64,000 nucleotides of DNA from Mariniflexile gromovii (GTDB lineage Bacteria; Bacteroidota; Bacteroidia; Flavobacteriales; Flavobacteriaceae): positions 1-64,000 of the forward strand of contig NZ_JAGJCB010000009.1 of NCBI RefSeq assembly GCF_017814435.1, in the 5' to 3' direction. The notes beneath the pieces are model-generated. The model did not search any database. It was not told the origin of the DNA and saw only the letters and a program-made list of their open reading frames with translations. Positions 27,007 to 35,567 of the stretch are shown one piece after another (the first letter of the stretch is position 1; each line of letters starts with the position of its first letter). Made by a program: the position numbers and the translations under genes.

Positions 27007-28338
27007 ATGTCATCCATAAAAATTGTAATTCGTAAAAACAAACTGCGTAAAGATGGTACTGTACCATTGGCATTAAGAATTAGCAAAGATTATAAAACAA
27101 ACTATAGCTTTATAGGTATATATATCTATGAAAAGGATTGGGATGAAGTTAAAGGAAAAGTGAAACGAACACACCCTAATTCTCAAAAAATCAATAATTT
27201 TTTATTGAAAAAATTGACTGAAGCTAATGATATTTCTTTTGAAGTAAATGACAGAATTTCTAGTAAAGAAATGAAAAAAAAGGTAATCGGGCCAGGGGGT
27301 CAAAAATCCTTTTTTTCAGTCGCTGGTGAACGGATAGAAACTAAATATAATCGAGGCACATTCTCTGTTGCAAAGTCAGAATTGTCCATCCTTTATAATT
27401 TAGAAGAGTTTATTACTTTAAAACGTTCGTTAAATAAATCAGAAATAATTAACGGTATAAAAAATCGCAGGAAGGAACGTATAAGTAATGGTCGAAAAGC
27501 TGAATATTCTTTTATAGATGCAGTTGCCTATTTTAAGAAAAACCAAAAACTCAATTTTCAAGATATAGATGAAGTTTTTATTAAAAAATATAAAACATTT
27601 TGCATTACCTACCTGGGTCATAAAACCCGAACAATAACTAATCAACTTATTTTTATCCGTACCCTTTTCAATATCGCTATCAAAGAAAATGTCATTGATA
27701 TTAAATTTTATCCCTTTGCCAATGAAAAAGAAAAAATTAAGATAGGCTCTAGCCATAAAATAGGACTGACTATAGAAGAGATAGAACGTATTGAAAATTT
27801 GGAATTAGAAAAATGGTCTTCAATTTGGCATACACATAATGTATGGCTTGTAGCCTTCTATTTTGCTGGGATTCGTATTTCAGATATTGTACAATTAAAA
27901 TGGTCTGACTTTAAAGATAATCGTTTGTTCTATGTAATGAACAAGAATGAAAAACCTTTAAGCTTAAAAATCCCTGACAAAGCAGCTGCTATATTAAAGT
28001 TCTATAAAAATGAAAGTAATCAAAATAATGGTTATGTATTCCCGTTTTTACGGAATGCTGATTGCAGCAATGCTGAAGATATTTTTATAAAAACGAGAAA
28101 TGCCACCAAATTGTTCAATAAGTTTTTAAAACGTATTGCTCTACTTTGCGATATTGATAAAAATCTATTTAACCATATTGCAAGACATAGCTTTGGAAAC
28201 ATAGCCGGGGACAAGATTAATCCATTAATGCTCCAGAAATTGTACCGCCACAGCGATTTAAAAACAACATTAAATTATCAGGCTAATTTTATTCATAAGG
28301 ATACCGATGATGCTTTAGATAGTGTTGTTAATTTTTAA
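27007..28338 (+). CDS. Tyrosine recombinase / integrase of the element
   Basis: A 443-residue phage-integrase-family protein. An N-terminal arm-binding-like region (IKIVIRKNKLRKDGTVPLALRI) comes first, then a SAM-like core-binding domain (about 165-255) and a catalytic domain. Catalytic residues visible: Arg in FYFAGIRISDIVQLKW, His-x-x-Arg in HIARHSFG, a further His in LYRHSDLKTT and the nucleophile Tyr in TLNYQAN. It sits 312 bp from the tRNA-Met fragment and points away from it, the usual place for the integrase of a tRNA-targeting element. It belongs to a different subgroup from the decayed recombinase at 28893-29238, judging from the C-terminal residues. Confidence 0.92.
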   Translation: MSSIKIVIRKNKLRKDGTVPLALRISKDYKTNYSFIGIYIYEKDWDEVKGKVKRTHPNSQKINNFLLKKLTEANDISFEVNDRISSKEMKKKVIGPGGQKSFFSVAGERIETKYNRGTFSVAKSELSILYNLEEFITLKRSLNKSEIINGIKNRRKERISNGRKAEYSFIDAVAYFKKNQKLNFQDIDEVFIKKYKTFCITYLGHKTRTITNQLIFIRTLFNIAIKENVIDIKFYPFANEKEKIKIGSSHKIGLTIEEIERIENLELEKWSSIWHTHNVWLVAFYFAGIRISDIVQLKWSDFKDNRLFYVMNKNEKPLSLKIPDKAAAILKFYKNESNQNNGYVFPFLRNADCSNAEDIFIKTRNATKLFNKFLKRIALLCDIDKNLFNHIARHSFGNIAGDKINPLMLQKLYRHSDLKTTLNYQANFIHKDTDDALDSVVNF

Positions 28339-28892
28339 ATAATTTGTGTTAATTTATATTGAAATTACTTCAGAACACCTGATACTTAAAAAAGCGGTTC
28401 CGCTAGGGTAATTTAAAATTTGAAACACCTTGATATCACTAATAAAATTTATAGACTATTGGAATCTCTTTCTTAAAAAAACAATACAAAATACTGGTTT
28501 ATAACAGATTGCTTGTTTTCAATCTAATTAAAGGTGTTAACAATGATTATTTTCTTAAAGTCTAATTTGCGCACCTTAAAATAAAAATACTTCTGTAGTT
28601 TTTGGAATTTCTTCCTCAATTAAAATATCATATGAAAAATTTAAATTAAAATTTAAATCAATTATTTTGAATCTAGAAACCGAATACTTCACACCTCTTT
28701 GCGGACACAATGCAGGAGACTGCTAGTATTCTCCTAATCCTAAACTTTCACATTCATAGAATTGATATTATATAGTATTATCTTCAATGAGTAAGTATTT
28801 ATCATCACAATTAAATAGCCCATTCCAATTTACTCATGAGGACATAAATAATATCCAACTTCAATATTTAAAGAAAGATTTCTATTTATAGG
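28339..28892. other. AT-rich stretch without a supported gene
   Basis: About 550 bp after the integrase with no reading frame that I can support. It ends where recognisable recombinase codons begin, so it may contain the unrecognisable front part of the decayed recombinase gene. Many stops in all frames. Confidence 0.5.
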
Positions 28893-29238
28893 AAAAAAAC
28901 CGAATCAGCTTCAAAAATTCCAATTCTTCCAGTAACGAAAATGACAATTGATAAATATAAAAATCGTCCAAATTGCATCAACGAAAATAAACTCCTACAA
29001 ATTCTATCCAACCAAAAGATGGGTACATATCTAAAAGAAATAGCCAGAGCTTGAGAAATTGAAAAAAACTGACCCCAACATAACTCGACACACTGTTTCA
29101 ACGACTGTAACGCTTACTAATGGAGTTCCAATTGAAAGTGTTAGCAATATTCATGGACACAAAAATTTAAGAACTACACATTATTATACTAGGGTTTTAA
29201 ACAGAAAAGTGAGCTACTATATGAGAACTCTTAAATAA
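28893..29238 (+). pseudogene. Decayed second tyrosine recombinase (C-terminal remnant)
   Basis: Codons from 28893 read KTESASKIPILPVTKMTIDK and then NRPNCINENKLLQILSNQKM and YLKEIARA before an in-frame stop. After a frame change near 29060 the sequence resumes as ITRHTVSTTVTLTNG, then GHKNLRTTHYY and RKVSYYMRTLK, ending at a stop at 29238. This order is the catalytic C-terminus of CTnDOT-like Bacteroidota integrases (His-x-x-Arg box, Gly-His box, Tyr). The first His of the His-x-x-Arg box reads as Asn. At least one stop and one frameshift make it inactive. It is a trace of an earlier integration at the same site. Confidence 0.85.
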
Positions 29239-29345
29239 AAATTAGCTTTTAAGAATCAAAATTAGGCCAACTTAAAATACCGTATTCTTACTATCCTTAT
29301 TGACTTACTCAATTTTATTTTGAAATAATTAAAATTTTATTTGCA

Positions 29346-29385
29346 TAACTAAACGGTTATATATAATTTTATAACCGAATAGTTA
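29346..29385. promoter_or_regulatory. Tandem ArsR-type operators before the SRPBCC run
   Basis: Two palindromes of the form TAAC-N6-GTTA lie at 29346-29359 (TAACTAAACGGTTA) and 29372-29385 (TAACCGAATAGTTA); each extends by one matching base to ATAAC-N6-GTTAT. Their starts are 26 bp apart and the second ends 12 bp before the ArsR start codon. The inner halves also form a longer inverted repeat, CGGTTATA with TATAACCG. ArsR/SmtB-family repressors bind imperfect palindromes of this shape, so this is a convincing autoregulatory operator. Confidence 0.75.
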
Positions 29386-29397
29386 TATATTAAGATA

Positions 29398-29727
29398 ATG
29401 AGAAGAGATGTATTTCAAGCCATAGCAGACCCCACGAGAAGAGAAATCATAGGACTTCTAGCAAACAACCCCATGAACCTAACAAGCGTTACAGAAAACT
29501 TCAATATCAGTCAACCCGCCATTTCAAAACACATGAAAATACTCATAGAATGTGGTTTAATAAGTGTTGAAAAACAAGGAAGGGAACGCTATTGTGAAGT
29601 TAAATTAGATTCTTTAAATGAAGTTGAAGAATGGTTGGCACCTTTTAGGAAAATGTGGGAACAACGCTTTGACCAATTAGACCAACTCCTAATAAAAATG
29701 CAATCAAAATCAAAAAACGAACAGTAA
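29398..29727 (+). CDS. ArsR/SmtB-family transcriptional regulator
   Basis: A 109-residue winged-helix protein. It starts MRRDVFQAIADPTRREIIGL and has the recognition helix ISQPAISKHMKIL (about residues 37-49), followed by the wing VEKQGRERYCEV. No metal-site CxC motif is present, so it is of the non-metal (SdpR/YgaV-like) type commonly found beside AHSA1/SRPBCC genes. It begins a co-directional run of about twenty genes, 11 bp before the first SRPBCC gene. Two ATAAC-N6-GTTAT palindromes precede it, so it probably represses itself and at least the first genes of the run until a small molecule releases it. Confidence 0.9.
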   Translation: MRRDVFQAIADPTRREIIGLLANNPMNLTSVTENFNISQPAISKHMKILIECGLISVEKQGRERYCEVKLDSLNEVEEWLAPFRKMWEQRFDQLDQLLIKMQSKSKNEQ

Positions 29728-29738
29728 TTATTTATCAC

Positions 29739-30701
29739 ATGAAAAACGCAACCCTTTTTAAGAAAGATTTAAGCAACAAAAAACTTCACATAACCCGAAA
29801 ATTCAACGCCCCTTTAAAATCCGTTTGGAGCGCTTGGACAGAACCAGAAATTTTAGACCAATGGTGGGCGCCAAAACCCTATAAAGCCATCACTAAATCC
29901 ATGGATTTTAGCGAAGGTGGTTTTTGGCATTACTATATGTTAAGTCCAGAAGGAGAAAAACATTGGTGTCGTGTTGATTATTTGAAGATTGAAGAAAACT
30001 CCCGTTTTTCTGCAAAAGATGCTTTTTGTGATGAAAAAGGTATTCCTAATGAAGAATTCCCTAAAATGACTTGGAACAATCGGTTTGAAACTAACGAAGA
30101 TTCCACTGAAGTGAAAATTGAAATTTCATTTGACAACGTTGAAGATATTCAAAAAATTATAGAAATGGGCTTCAAGGAAGGATTTACCGCTGCTCTTGAA
30201 AATCTAGATAATTACATTCAGCAAAAATTCAAATTAAGAAACGAGTTAAAAACCAATAATAACCCAAGAGTAACTACCTATCTTAATTTTCCAGGAAATA
30301 CCGAGGAAGCCTTCAATTTTTACAAGTCGGTTTTTAAAACAGAGTTTAGTGGTAAAGGCATTCAACGGTTTGGTGATATTCCTGCTGAATCTGGACACCC
30401 TCCAGTTTCAGAATCCATTAAAGAAATGGTTTTACATGTAGAGTTGCCAATTCTTGGAGGACATGTACTTATGGCAACCGATGCCCCAAAAGAAATGGGC
30501 TTTACTTTAAACCAAGGAAACAATATGCACATTTGCCTTGAACCTGATTCTAGAGAAGAAACACAGCGGTTATTTAATGCACTTTCAGAAGGAGGAAACA
30601 TTACTATGCCTTTAGAAGACATGTTCTTTGGTTCTTTTTTCGGAGAATGTTCTGACAAATATGAGATTAATTGGATGTTTAATTTTAAAAATACAATCTA
30701 A
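29739..30701 (+). CDS. SRPBCC (AHSA1-like) - VOC (PhnB-like) fusion protein
   Basis: A 320-residue cytoplasmic fusion. Residues about 14-165 are an AHSA1-type SRPBCC domain (ITRKFNAPLKSVWSAWTEP, then QWWAPK) with a hydrophobic ligand cavity in the family. Residues about 178-318 are a PhnB-like glyoxalase-fold (VOC) domain (TTYLNFPGNTEEAFNFYKSV). Each usually occurs as a separate protein. The domains are joined by a short basic linker around residue 170. The gene is 11 bp downstream of the ArsR gene. Such proteins are thought to bind or convert small hydrophobic molecules; the substrate is unknown. Confidence 0.85.
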   Translation: MKNATLFKKDLSNKKLHITRKFNAPLKSVWSAWTEPEILDQWWAPKPYKAITKSMDFSEGGFWHYYMLSPEGEKHWCRVDYLKIEENSRFSAKDAFCDEKGIPNEEFPKMTWNNRFETNEDSTEVKIEISFDNVEDIQKIIEMGFKEGFTAALENLDNYIQQKFKLRNELKTNNNPRVTTYLNFPGNTEEAFNFYKSVFKTEFSGKGIQRFGDIPAESGHPPVSESIKEMVLHVELPILGGHVLMATDAPKEMGFTLNQGNNMHICLEPDSREETQRLFNALSEGGNITMPLEDMFFGSFFGECSDKYEINWMFNFKNTI

Positions 30702-30714
30702 AGAATTTTGAACT

Positions 30715-31203
30715 ATGGAACTATCAAAAAATCAAGAAGTGAACATAATCAAGCTATTCGATGCTCCTGTAGAATTGGTTTGGAAAGCTTGGACAGATGC
30801 TGAATTATTGATGAAATGGTATGCACCAAATGGCTGTAAAATTCATTTTAAAAATATTGAAATTGAAACAGGTGGAAAGTTCCATTCGTGCATTTCGAAT
30901 CCTGAATATGGCGATTGTTGGTGTATTGGTGAATACAAAGAAATTGTACCGAATTCGAAAATTGTATTTACAATGATTAACGCAGATGAAAAAGGCAATC
31001 CCATAGATCCTACCGAAATTGGAATGGATCCCGATTGGCCAGGGGAAACACTTGTTACCATCACTTTCCAAAAAGAAAATACTAAAACAAGAATGGAATT
31101 GCATCAAACGGTTTCTCAAGAATTAGCTAAAAAGACGGGCGCCTATCCTAGCTGGTTACAAATGTTAACTAAGATGCAATTGTTTCTCCATCAAAAAAAT
31201 TAG
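30715..31203 (+). CDS. SRPBCC (AHSA1-like) protein
   Basis: A 162-residue single-domain SRPBCC protein. It starts with the family signature of a hydrophobic strand and APVELVWKAWTDAELLMKWYAP, then GGKFHSC and the C-terminal helix WLQMLTKMQLFL. It lies 13 bp after the fusion gene and 1 bp before the hydrolase gene, so it is co-transcribed. No signal peptide. The family covers small-molecule binding and Hsp90 co-chaperone-like proteins; nothing here identifies a ligand. Confidence 0.85.
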   Translation: MELSKNQEVNIIKLFDAPVELVWKAWTDAELLMKWYAPNGCKIHFKNIEIETGGKFHSCISNPEYGDCWCIGEYKEIVPNSKIVFTMINADEKGNPIDPTEIGMDPDWPGETLVTITFQKENTKTRMELHQTVSQELAKKTGAYPSWLQMLTKMQLFLHQKN

Positions 31204-31204
31204 A

Positions 31205-32098
31205 ATGAAAAAGACAAGCTTTTACTTAGTATTATTAGTACTTATTCTATTCTCGTGCAATGCCACAAAAAATAAAATTGAAAGAAATCAAATGAAAGCA
31301 ACTGAAAATAATCCCTCTAGTTTTATGGAAGTAAATGGGCTAAAAATGTACTATGAAGTTCACGGACAAGGCAATCCATTGGTTTTAATTCACGGTGGTG
31401 GTTCTACAATTCAAACGACTTTTGGAAGAATTTTAGCTACACTGGCAAAAACGAATAAAGTAATTGCTGTCGAGATGCAAGCTCACGGGCATACGGCTGA
31501 CCGAGATACGCCACTCGCATTTGAGCAAGATGCTGATGATATTGCCTCATTGCTTCAGCAACTCAATATTAAAAAAGCATCCATTTTTGGTTTCAGTAAT
31601 GGAGCAAGTACAACGCTTCAATTTGCCATTCGACATCCAGAAATGACCCATAAAATTATTGTAGCATCTACATTTTATAAAAAATCAGGCGCTCCTGATT
31701 GGTTTTGGGATATGATGAGTAAACCCTCATTTGAAAGTATGCCACAAATTTACAAAGATGAATTTCTAAAAATAAACCCAGATACCATAGCACTTCATCA
31801 AATGTATAAAAGAGATGTACAAAGAATGCAAACTTTTACGAACATTTCAGAGGAGCAAATAAAATCCATCAAAGTACCTACTTTAATCGTTATTGGAGAC
31901 ACGGATGTTGTTACTCCTGAACACGCCATTGAAATGCAAAAATTTATTCCAAATTCTGAATTAGCAATTGTTCCAGGTGGTCACGGCACATATATGGGAG
32001 AAATAACCACATTAAAACCAAATTATCAAGAAACTGACTTTGTTATCATTCCATTGATAAATAATTTCTTAGCCAAAGGAAATGATAAAAATGAATAG
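31205..32098 (+). CDS. Alpha/beta-hydrolase, lipoprotein
   Basis: A 297-residue lipoprotein with lipobox LILFSC (Cys 18). The alpha/beta-hydrolase core starts about residue 41 with the oxyanion motif LVLIHGGGST. The nucleophile Ser131 is in GFSNGAS, the acid is probably in VIGDTDVVTPEHA and the His in PGGHGTYM. Annotation systems often call this class hydrolase or haloperoxidase-like; the substrate is unknown. It starts 1 bp after the SRPBCC stop, but unlike its cytoplasmic neighbours it is exported, so it would deal with something at the cell envelope. Confidence 0.85.
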   Translation: MKKTSFYLVLLVLILFSCNATKNKIERNQMKATENNPSSFMEVNGLKMYYEVHGQGNPLVLIHGGGSTIQTTFGRILATLAKTNKVIAVEMQAHGHTADRDTPLAFEQDADDIASLLQQLNIKKASIFGFSNGASTTLQFAIRHPEMTHKIIVASTFYKKSGAPDWFWDMMSKPSFESMPQIYKDEFLKINPDTIALHQMYKRDVQRMQTFTNISEEQIKSIKVPTLIVIGDTDVVTPEHAIEMQKFIPNSELAIVPGGHGTYMGEITTLKPNYQETDFVIIPLINNFLAKGNDKNE

Positions 32099-32148
32099 TT
32101 TTTAAAACCTTTAAAAGCATTCAAATAATTAACAAACTAAAAATAATT

Positions 32149-32535
32149 ATGGAAACTAAAAAAAAATCTAAAGCAATTGTATGGATATCATACATTCTAC
32201 AAGGAATTATAGTGTTAATGTTCTTAATGGGAGCCTTTATGAACCTTTCACAAAATGAAGAAGCTATTAAAGGAGCAATCGCTATGGGATATCCTAGAGA
32301 AACTATGCTCTATTTAGGCATTGTTCAACTTATTGCTATCATTTTATATGCTATTCCTAGAACAGTAACCATTGGTGCTATCCTCATAACAGGCTGGCTT
32401 GGTGGTGCAGTGGCAACACACGTTATTCACAAAGATCCCATATTCAATCTTTTTTTTCCAGTGATTTTTGGAATTGTTGTATGGGGAAGTATTTGGTTGC
32501 GAAATAACAAACTAAAAGCATTGCTGTCCAATTAA
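32149..32535 (+). CDS. DoxX-like integral membrane protein
   Basis: A 128-residue protein with four predicted membrane segments (about 9-29, 45-66, 70-90 and 97-117), matching DoxX/DoxX-like proteins. The residues between helices 1 and 2 (NLSQNEEAIKGAIAMGYPRE) are the typical DoxX-like loop. DoxX proteins are linked to respiratory or redox stress in some bacteria, but the activity of this type is not known. A second DoxX-like gene lies at 34075-34455 in the same run. Confidence 0.8.
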   Translation: METKKKSKAIVWISYILQGIIVLMFLMGAFMNLSQNEEAIKGAIAMGYPRETMLYLGIVQLIAIILYAIPRTVTIGAILITGWLGGAVATHVIHKDPIFNLFFPVIFGIVVWGSIWLRNNKLKALLSN

Positions 32536-32577
32536 AGCAAGGAATCAACTCAGTAAAACTTAATAAAAAACAAAATA

Positions 32578-33030
32578 ATGACGGAGAATAAATTATTAAG
32601 AATGGACAATATTGGTATCGTGGTAGAATCGCTAGACAATGCTATTTCATTCTTCTCGGAGATAGGATTAAAACTCGAAGGAAGAGGAACTATAGAAGGT
32701 GAATGGGCTGGTCGTGTTACTGGACTAAGTTCTCAAAAGGTAGAAATAGCAATGATGGTTACTCCTGATGGCCATAGTCGAATTGAACTTTCAAAATTTA
32801 TAACACCTCACATTATATCAGATCACAGAAAGGCACCCGTGAACGCTCTTGGTTACCTACGTGCTATGTTCACTGTGGAAGACATAGATGACATGGCATC
32901 TAGACTTATTAAACAAGGCGCTGAACTCGTGGGCGAAATCGTTCAATACGAGAACTTCTATAGACTTTGCTACATTCGAGGAACAGAAGGACTTCTTATA
33001 GGGTTAGCAGAAGAAATTGGTAAAAGATAG
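32578..33030 (+). CDS. VOC-family (glyoxalase-fold) protein
   Basis: A 150-residue single VOC protein: RMDNIGIVVESLDNAISFFS at the start, an internal GEWAGRVTGLSSQKVEIAM and the C-terminal half MFTVEDIDDMASRLIKQGAE. The family includes glyoxalase I, dioxygenases and antibiotic-binding resistance proteins. Metal ligands are not obvious, so binding rather than metal catalysis is possible. It sits between DoxX-like and SRPBCC genes, 42 bp from each. Confidence 0.85.
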   Translation: MTENKLLRMDNIGIVVESLDNAISFFSEIGLKLEGRGTIEGEWAGRVTGLSSQKVEIAMMVTPDGHSRIELSKFITPHIISDHRKAPVNALGYLRAMFTVEDIDDMASRLIKQGAELVGEIVQYENFYRLCYIRGTEGLLIGLAEEIGKR

Positions 33031-33072
33031 CATTCATTTTCATTTAATTATAAAACTAAAAGTGACTTAGCC

Positions 33073-33564
33073 ATGTCAACAAAAACTAAGATAACAGCAG
33101 AACCCAACAAACAAGAACTCTTTATAACCAGAGAATTTGATGCGCCAAGGGAATTAGTATTCAAAGCATTTACTACACCTGAAATACTGTTGCAATTTTA
33201 TGCCCCTTTTGGAATAAAAATGAAATTCAATTATGCCAATTTCCAAAGCGGTGGTTCGTACAGTTGGACACATTCTGATGGAGCAGATAAAATTTATTGC
33301 ATGTTCAAAGGAGTAATTCACGAAATTTTGCCACCTCAAAGAATGATTCAAACTGTTGAAATGGAAAACCAGCCAAAAGGCGGACAAGTGTGTTTAGAAA
33401 TTTTCACTTTTGAGGAATTAGGCAACAGCAAAACAAAACTTATTGTACAAAATGTATTTCGTTCGATTGAAGATAGAGATGAAATGGTACAAAGTGGATT
33501 TGAAAGCGGTGTGGTTGCTATTTTTGAGCAATTGGATATATTAATTAAAGAAAATAAAATTTAA
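33073..33564 (+). CDS. SRPBCC (AHSA1-like) protein
   Basis: A 163-residue SRPBCC protein starting with KQELFITREFDAPRELVFKA. This start is almost shared with the protein at 35070 (KQELFIIREFDAPRELLYKA), so the two are recent duplicates of each other. The middle keeps the ILPPQRMIQTVEME strand and the C-terminal helix. It is 42 bp from the next SRPBCC gene. Ligand unknown. Confidence 0.85.
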   Translation: MSTKTKITAEPNKQELFITREFDAPRELVFKAFTTPEILLQFYAPFGIKMKFNYANFQSGGSYSWTHSDGADKIYCMFKGVIHEILPPQRMIQTVEMENQPKGGQVCLEIFTFEELGNSKTKLIVQNVFRSIEDRDEMVQSGFESGVVAIFEQLDILIKENKI

Positions 33565-33606
33565 GCAGATAAGTCACATTTGATTAATTTATAAAACAAA
33601 TAAATC

Positions 33607-34068
33607 ATGTCAAAAACAACCATAAAAGCAGCACCCAACAGACAAGAAGTTTTTATTGAAAGAGAATTTGACAGTCCTGTAGAATTCCTTTTTAAAGCTC
33701 ATGTAGAACCAGAACTGGTAGCACAATGGATGGGTACTAATGTATTGAAACTAGAAAACAAAAAAAACGGTGGTTATCATTATGAAACAACCGATCCTCA
33801 AGGCAACAAACATAATTTTCATGGCACTTTTCATGAAATTCTTCCTAATAAAAGAATTATTAGAACTTTTGAAATGGAAAACACTTCTTTTCCTACTCAA
33901 CTGGAATTTTTTGAATTTGAAAAACTAAGTAAAACAAAAAGTAAACTAACAATGCAAATGGTATATAAATCGGTAGCGGATAGAGATAATATGCTCAGAT
34001 TACCTTTTGAATTTGGTCTCAATAGAGCACATGATAAATTACAAGAAGTTATAAATCACTTAAAATAA
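33607..34068 (+). CDS. SRPBCC (AHSA1-like) protein
   Basis: A 153-residue SRPBCC protein starting RQEVFIEREFDSPVEFLFKA with the motif FHEILPNKRIIRTFEMEN. It belongs to the same subgroup as the proteins at 33073 and 35070 and is the second of the tandem paralogues. It is 6 bp before the second DoxX-like gene, suggesting translational coupling. Confidence 0.85.
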   Translation: MSKTTIKAAPNRQEVFIEREFDSPVEFLFKAHVEPELVAQWMGTNVLKLENKKNGGYHYETTDPQGNKHNFHGTFHEILPNKRIIRTFEMENTSFPTQLEFFEFEKLSKTKSKLTMQMVYKSVADRDNMLRLPFEFGLNRAHDKLQEVINHLK

Positions 34069-34074
34069 GAAACG

Positions 34075-34455
34075 ATGACAAAAAGAAATAAAATCATTTA
34101 TTGGATTGCAACTATATGGTTAGCCTTAGGAATGACATCCACAGGAATCGTGCAATTAATTAAGATGGAAGAAGAAGTAAACATGATGGAACATTTAGGA
34201 TACCCTATTTATTTTTTAAGCCTTTTAGGGGTTTGGAAAATTTTAGGTGTCATAGCTATTTTAATTCCTAAGATGCCTTTGTTAAAAGAATGGGCTTATG
34301 CTGGTTTCTTCTTTGCAATGTCAGGAGCTATATACTCGCATATAGTGCTTAGCGACGATTTAGTGGCACTTTTTGGTCCTCTTTTGTTAATCGTTTTAAC
34401 AATTATTTCCTGGTATTTTAGACCTGAAAGCAGAATATTAATTGTAAAAAAATAA
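34075..34455 (+). CDS. DoxX-like integral membrane protein
   Basis: A 126-residue protein with four membrane helices (about 9-28, 43-64, 73-91 and 96-114) of the DoxX-like type. The loop after helix 1 (IKMEEEVNMMEHLGYPIYF) is typical. It follows an SRPBCC gene by 6 bp and precedes the YdeI-like gene by 13 bp. The pairing of SRPBCC and DoxX-like genes occurs twice in this run. Confidence 0.8.
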   Translation: MTKRNKIIYWIATIWLALGMTSTGIVQLIKMEEEVNMMEHLGYPIYFLSLLGVWKILGVIAILIPKMPLLKEWAYAGFFFAMSGAIYSHIVLSDDLVALFGPLLLIVLTIISWYFRPESRILIVKK

Positions 34456-34468
34456 AGAGTAATTGAGC

Positions 34469-35050
34469 ATGAATTCAAAAGTAGATACCTTTTTAGATAA
34501 AGCTAAGAAATGGCAAGCAGAAATGAAACTATTGAGAAAAATTGTTCTGGGTTCCACTTTAACCGAAGATTATAAATGGATGCACCCTTGTTATACTTAT
34601 CAAGGAAAGAACGTTGTGCTGATACATGGGTTTAAAGAGTATTGTGCATTACTTTTCCACAAAGGAGCACTTTTAAAGGACACTGATAACATCCTAATTC
34701 AACAAACAGAAAATGTACAAGCAGCACGTCAAATTCGATTTACTAATTCACAACAAATCATAGATTTAGAGTCAACCATTAAATCCTATATTTTTGAAGC
34801 CATCGAAATTGAAAAATTGGGTTTAGAAGTTCCTTTCAAAAAAAACAAAGAATTTGATGTGCCTGAAGAATTTCAAACCGTACTTGAAAACAATTCCGAA
34901 GTAAAAAAAACTTTTGAAGCTTTAACCCCTGGTAGACAAAGAGGCTATTTACTTCACTTTTCCCAACCCAAACAATCTAAAACCCGCATTTCTAGAATTG
35001 AAAAATGCATTCCACAGATTATTGCAGGTAAAGGATTAAATGATAAATAA
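34469..35050 (+). CDS. YdeI/OmpD-associated-like (DUF1801-type) protein
   Basis: A 193-residue protein with a DUF1801-type N-terminal domain (about 1-110: EDYKWMHPCYTYQGKNVVLIHGF, LLFHKGALLKD) and a C-terminal helical part with LTPGRQRGYLLHFSQPKQSK, the bacteriocin-protection YdeI/OmdA motif. I take the ATG at 34469 rather than the TTG at 34463 in the same frame. The function is not well defined. The C-terminus overlaps no neighbour and the next gene starts 19 bp later. Confidence 0.8.
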   Translation: MNSKVDTFLDKAKKWQAEMKLLRKIVLGSTLTEDYKWMHPCYTYQGKNVVLIHGFKEYCALLFHKGALLKDTDNILIQQTENVQAARQIRFTNSQQIIDLESTIKSYIFEAIEIEKLGLEVPFKKNKEFDVPEEFQTVLENNSEVKKTFEALTPGRQRGYLLHFSQPKQSKTRISRIEKCIPQIIAGKGLNDK

Positions 35051-35069
35051 TAACTTAAAAATTAAAATC

Positions 35070-35567
35070 ATGCCAAACAAAACTATAATTTCTGCCGAAC
35101 CCAATAAACAAGAACTTTTTATAATTAGAGAGTTTGATGCACCTAGAGAATTATTGTACAAAGCTTTCACTGAACGTGAATTGCTAACCCAATGGTTGGG
35201 ACCTTGTACCTTAAAAATGTCTATTGATACATATGAAAACAAGTCCCATGGTGCATGGCGGTTTATCCATGCAGATGAAGAGGGAAATGAATATGCCTTT
35301 AACGGTACCATTCACGAAGTATGCCCACCGGAGAGAATCATTAGAACGTTTGAATTTGAAGGACTGCCCATGAAAGGTGAAGTTTCTTTAGAATTTGCCA
35401 CTTTTGAAGCATTACCTAACAACAGAAGCAAATTAACAATTCAAGCTATCTATAAATCTGTAGCCAGTAGAGATGGCCATGTCAATTCGGGGATGGAACA
35501 TGGTGTGGTCGATTCGCACAATGCATTAGACGAACTTTTAATGAATTTAAAAAACAATCATGACTAA
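35070..35567 (+). CDS. SRPBCC (AHSA1-like) protein
   Basis: A 165-residue SRPBCC protein. I use the ATG at 35070 because the residues from there match the start of the paralogue at 33073; the frame is open from 35040, but that would add ten unmatched residues overlapping the previous gene. Motifs: FDAPRELLYKAFTERELLTQW and VCPPERIIRTFEFE (each shortened here to its core). It overlaps the next gene by 8 bp, so the two are probably translationally coupled. Confidence 0.82.
   Translation: MPNKTIISAEPNKQELFIIREFDAPRELLYKAFTERELLTQWLGPCTLKMSIDTYENKSHGAWRFIHADEEGNEYAFNGTIHEVCPPERIIRTFEFEGLPMKGEVSLEFATFEALPNNRSKLTIQAIYKSVASRDGHVNSGMEHGVVDSHNALDELLMNLKNNHD

Noticed and set aside
32536-33606. Three successive gaps of exactly 42 bp (32536-32577, 33031-33072, 33565-33606)
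   Set aside because: Their sequences do not match each other, so equal length is probably chance.
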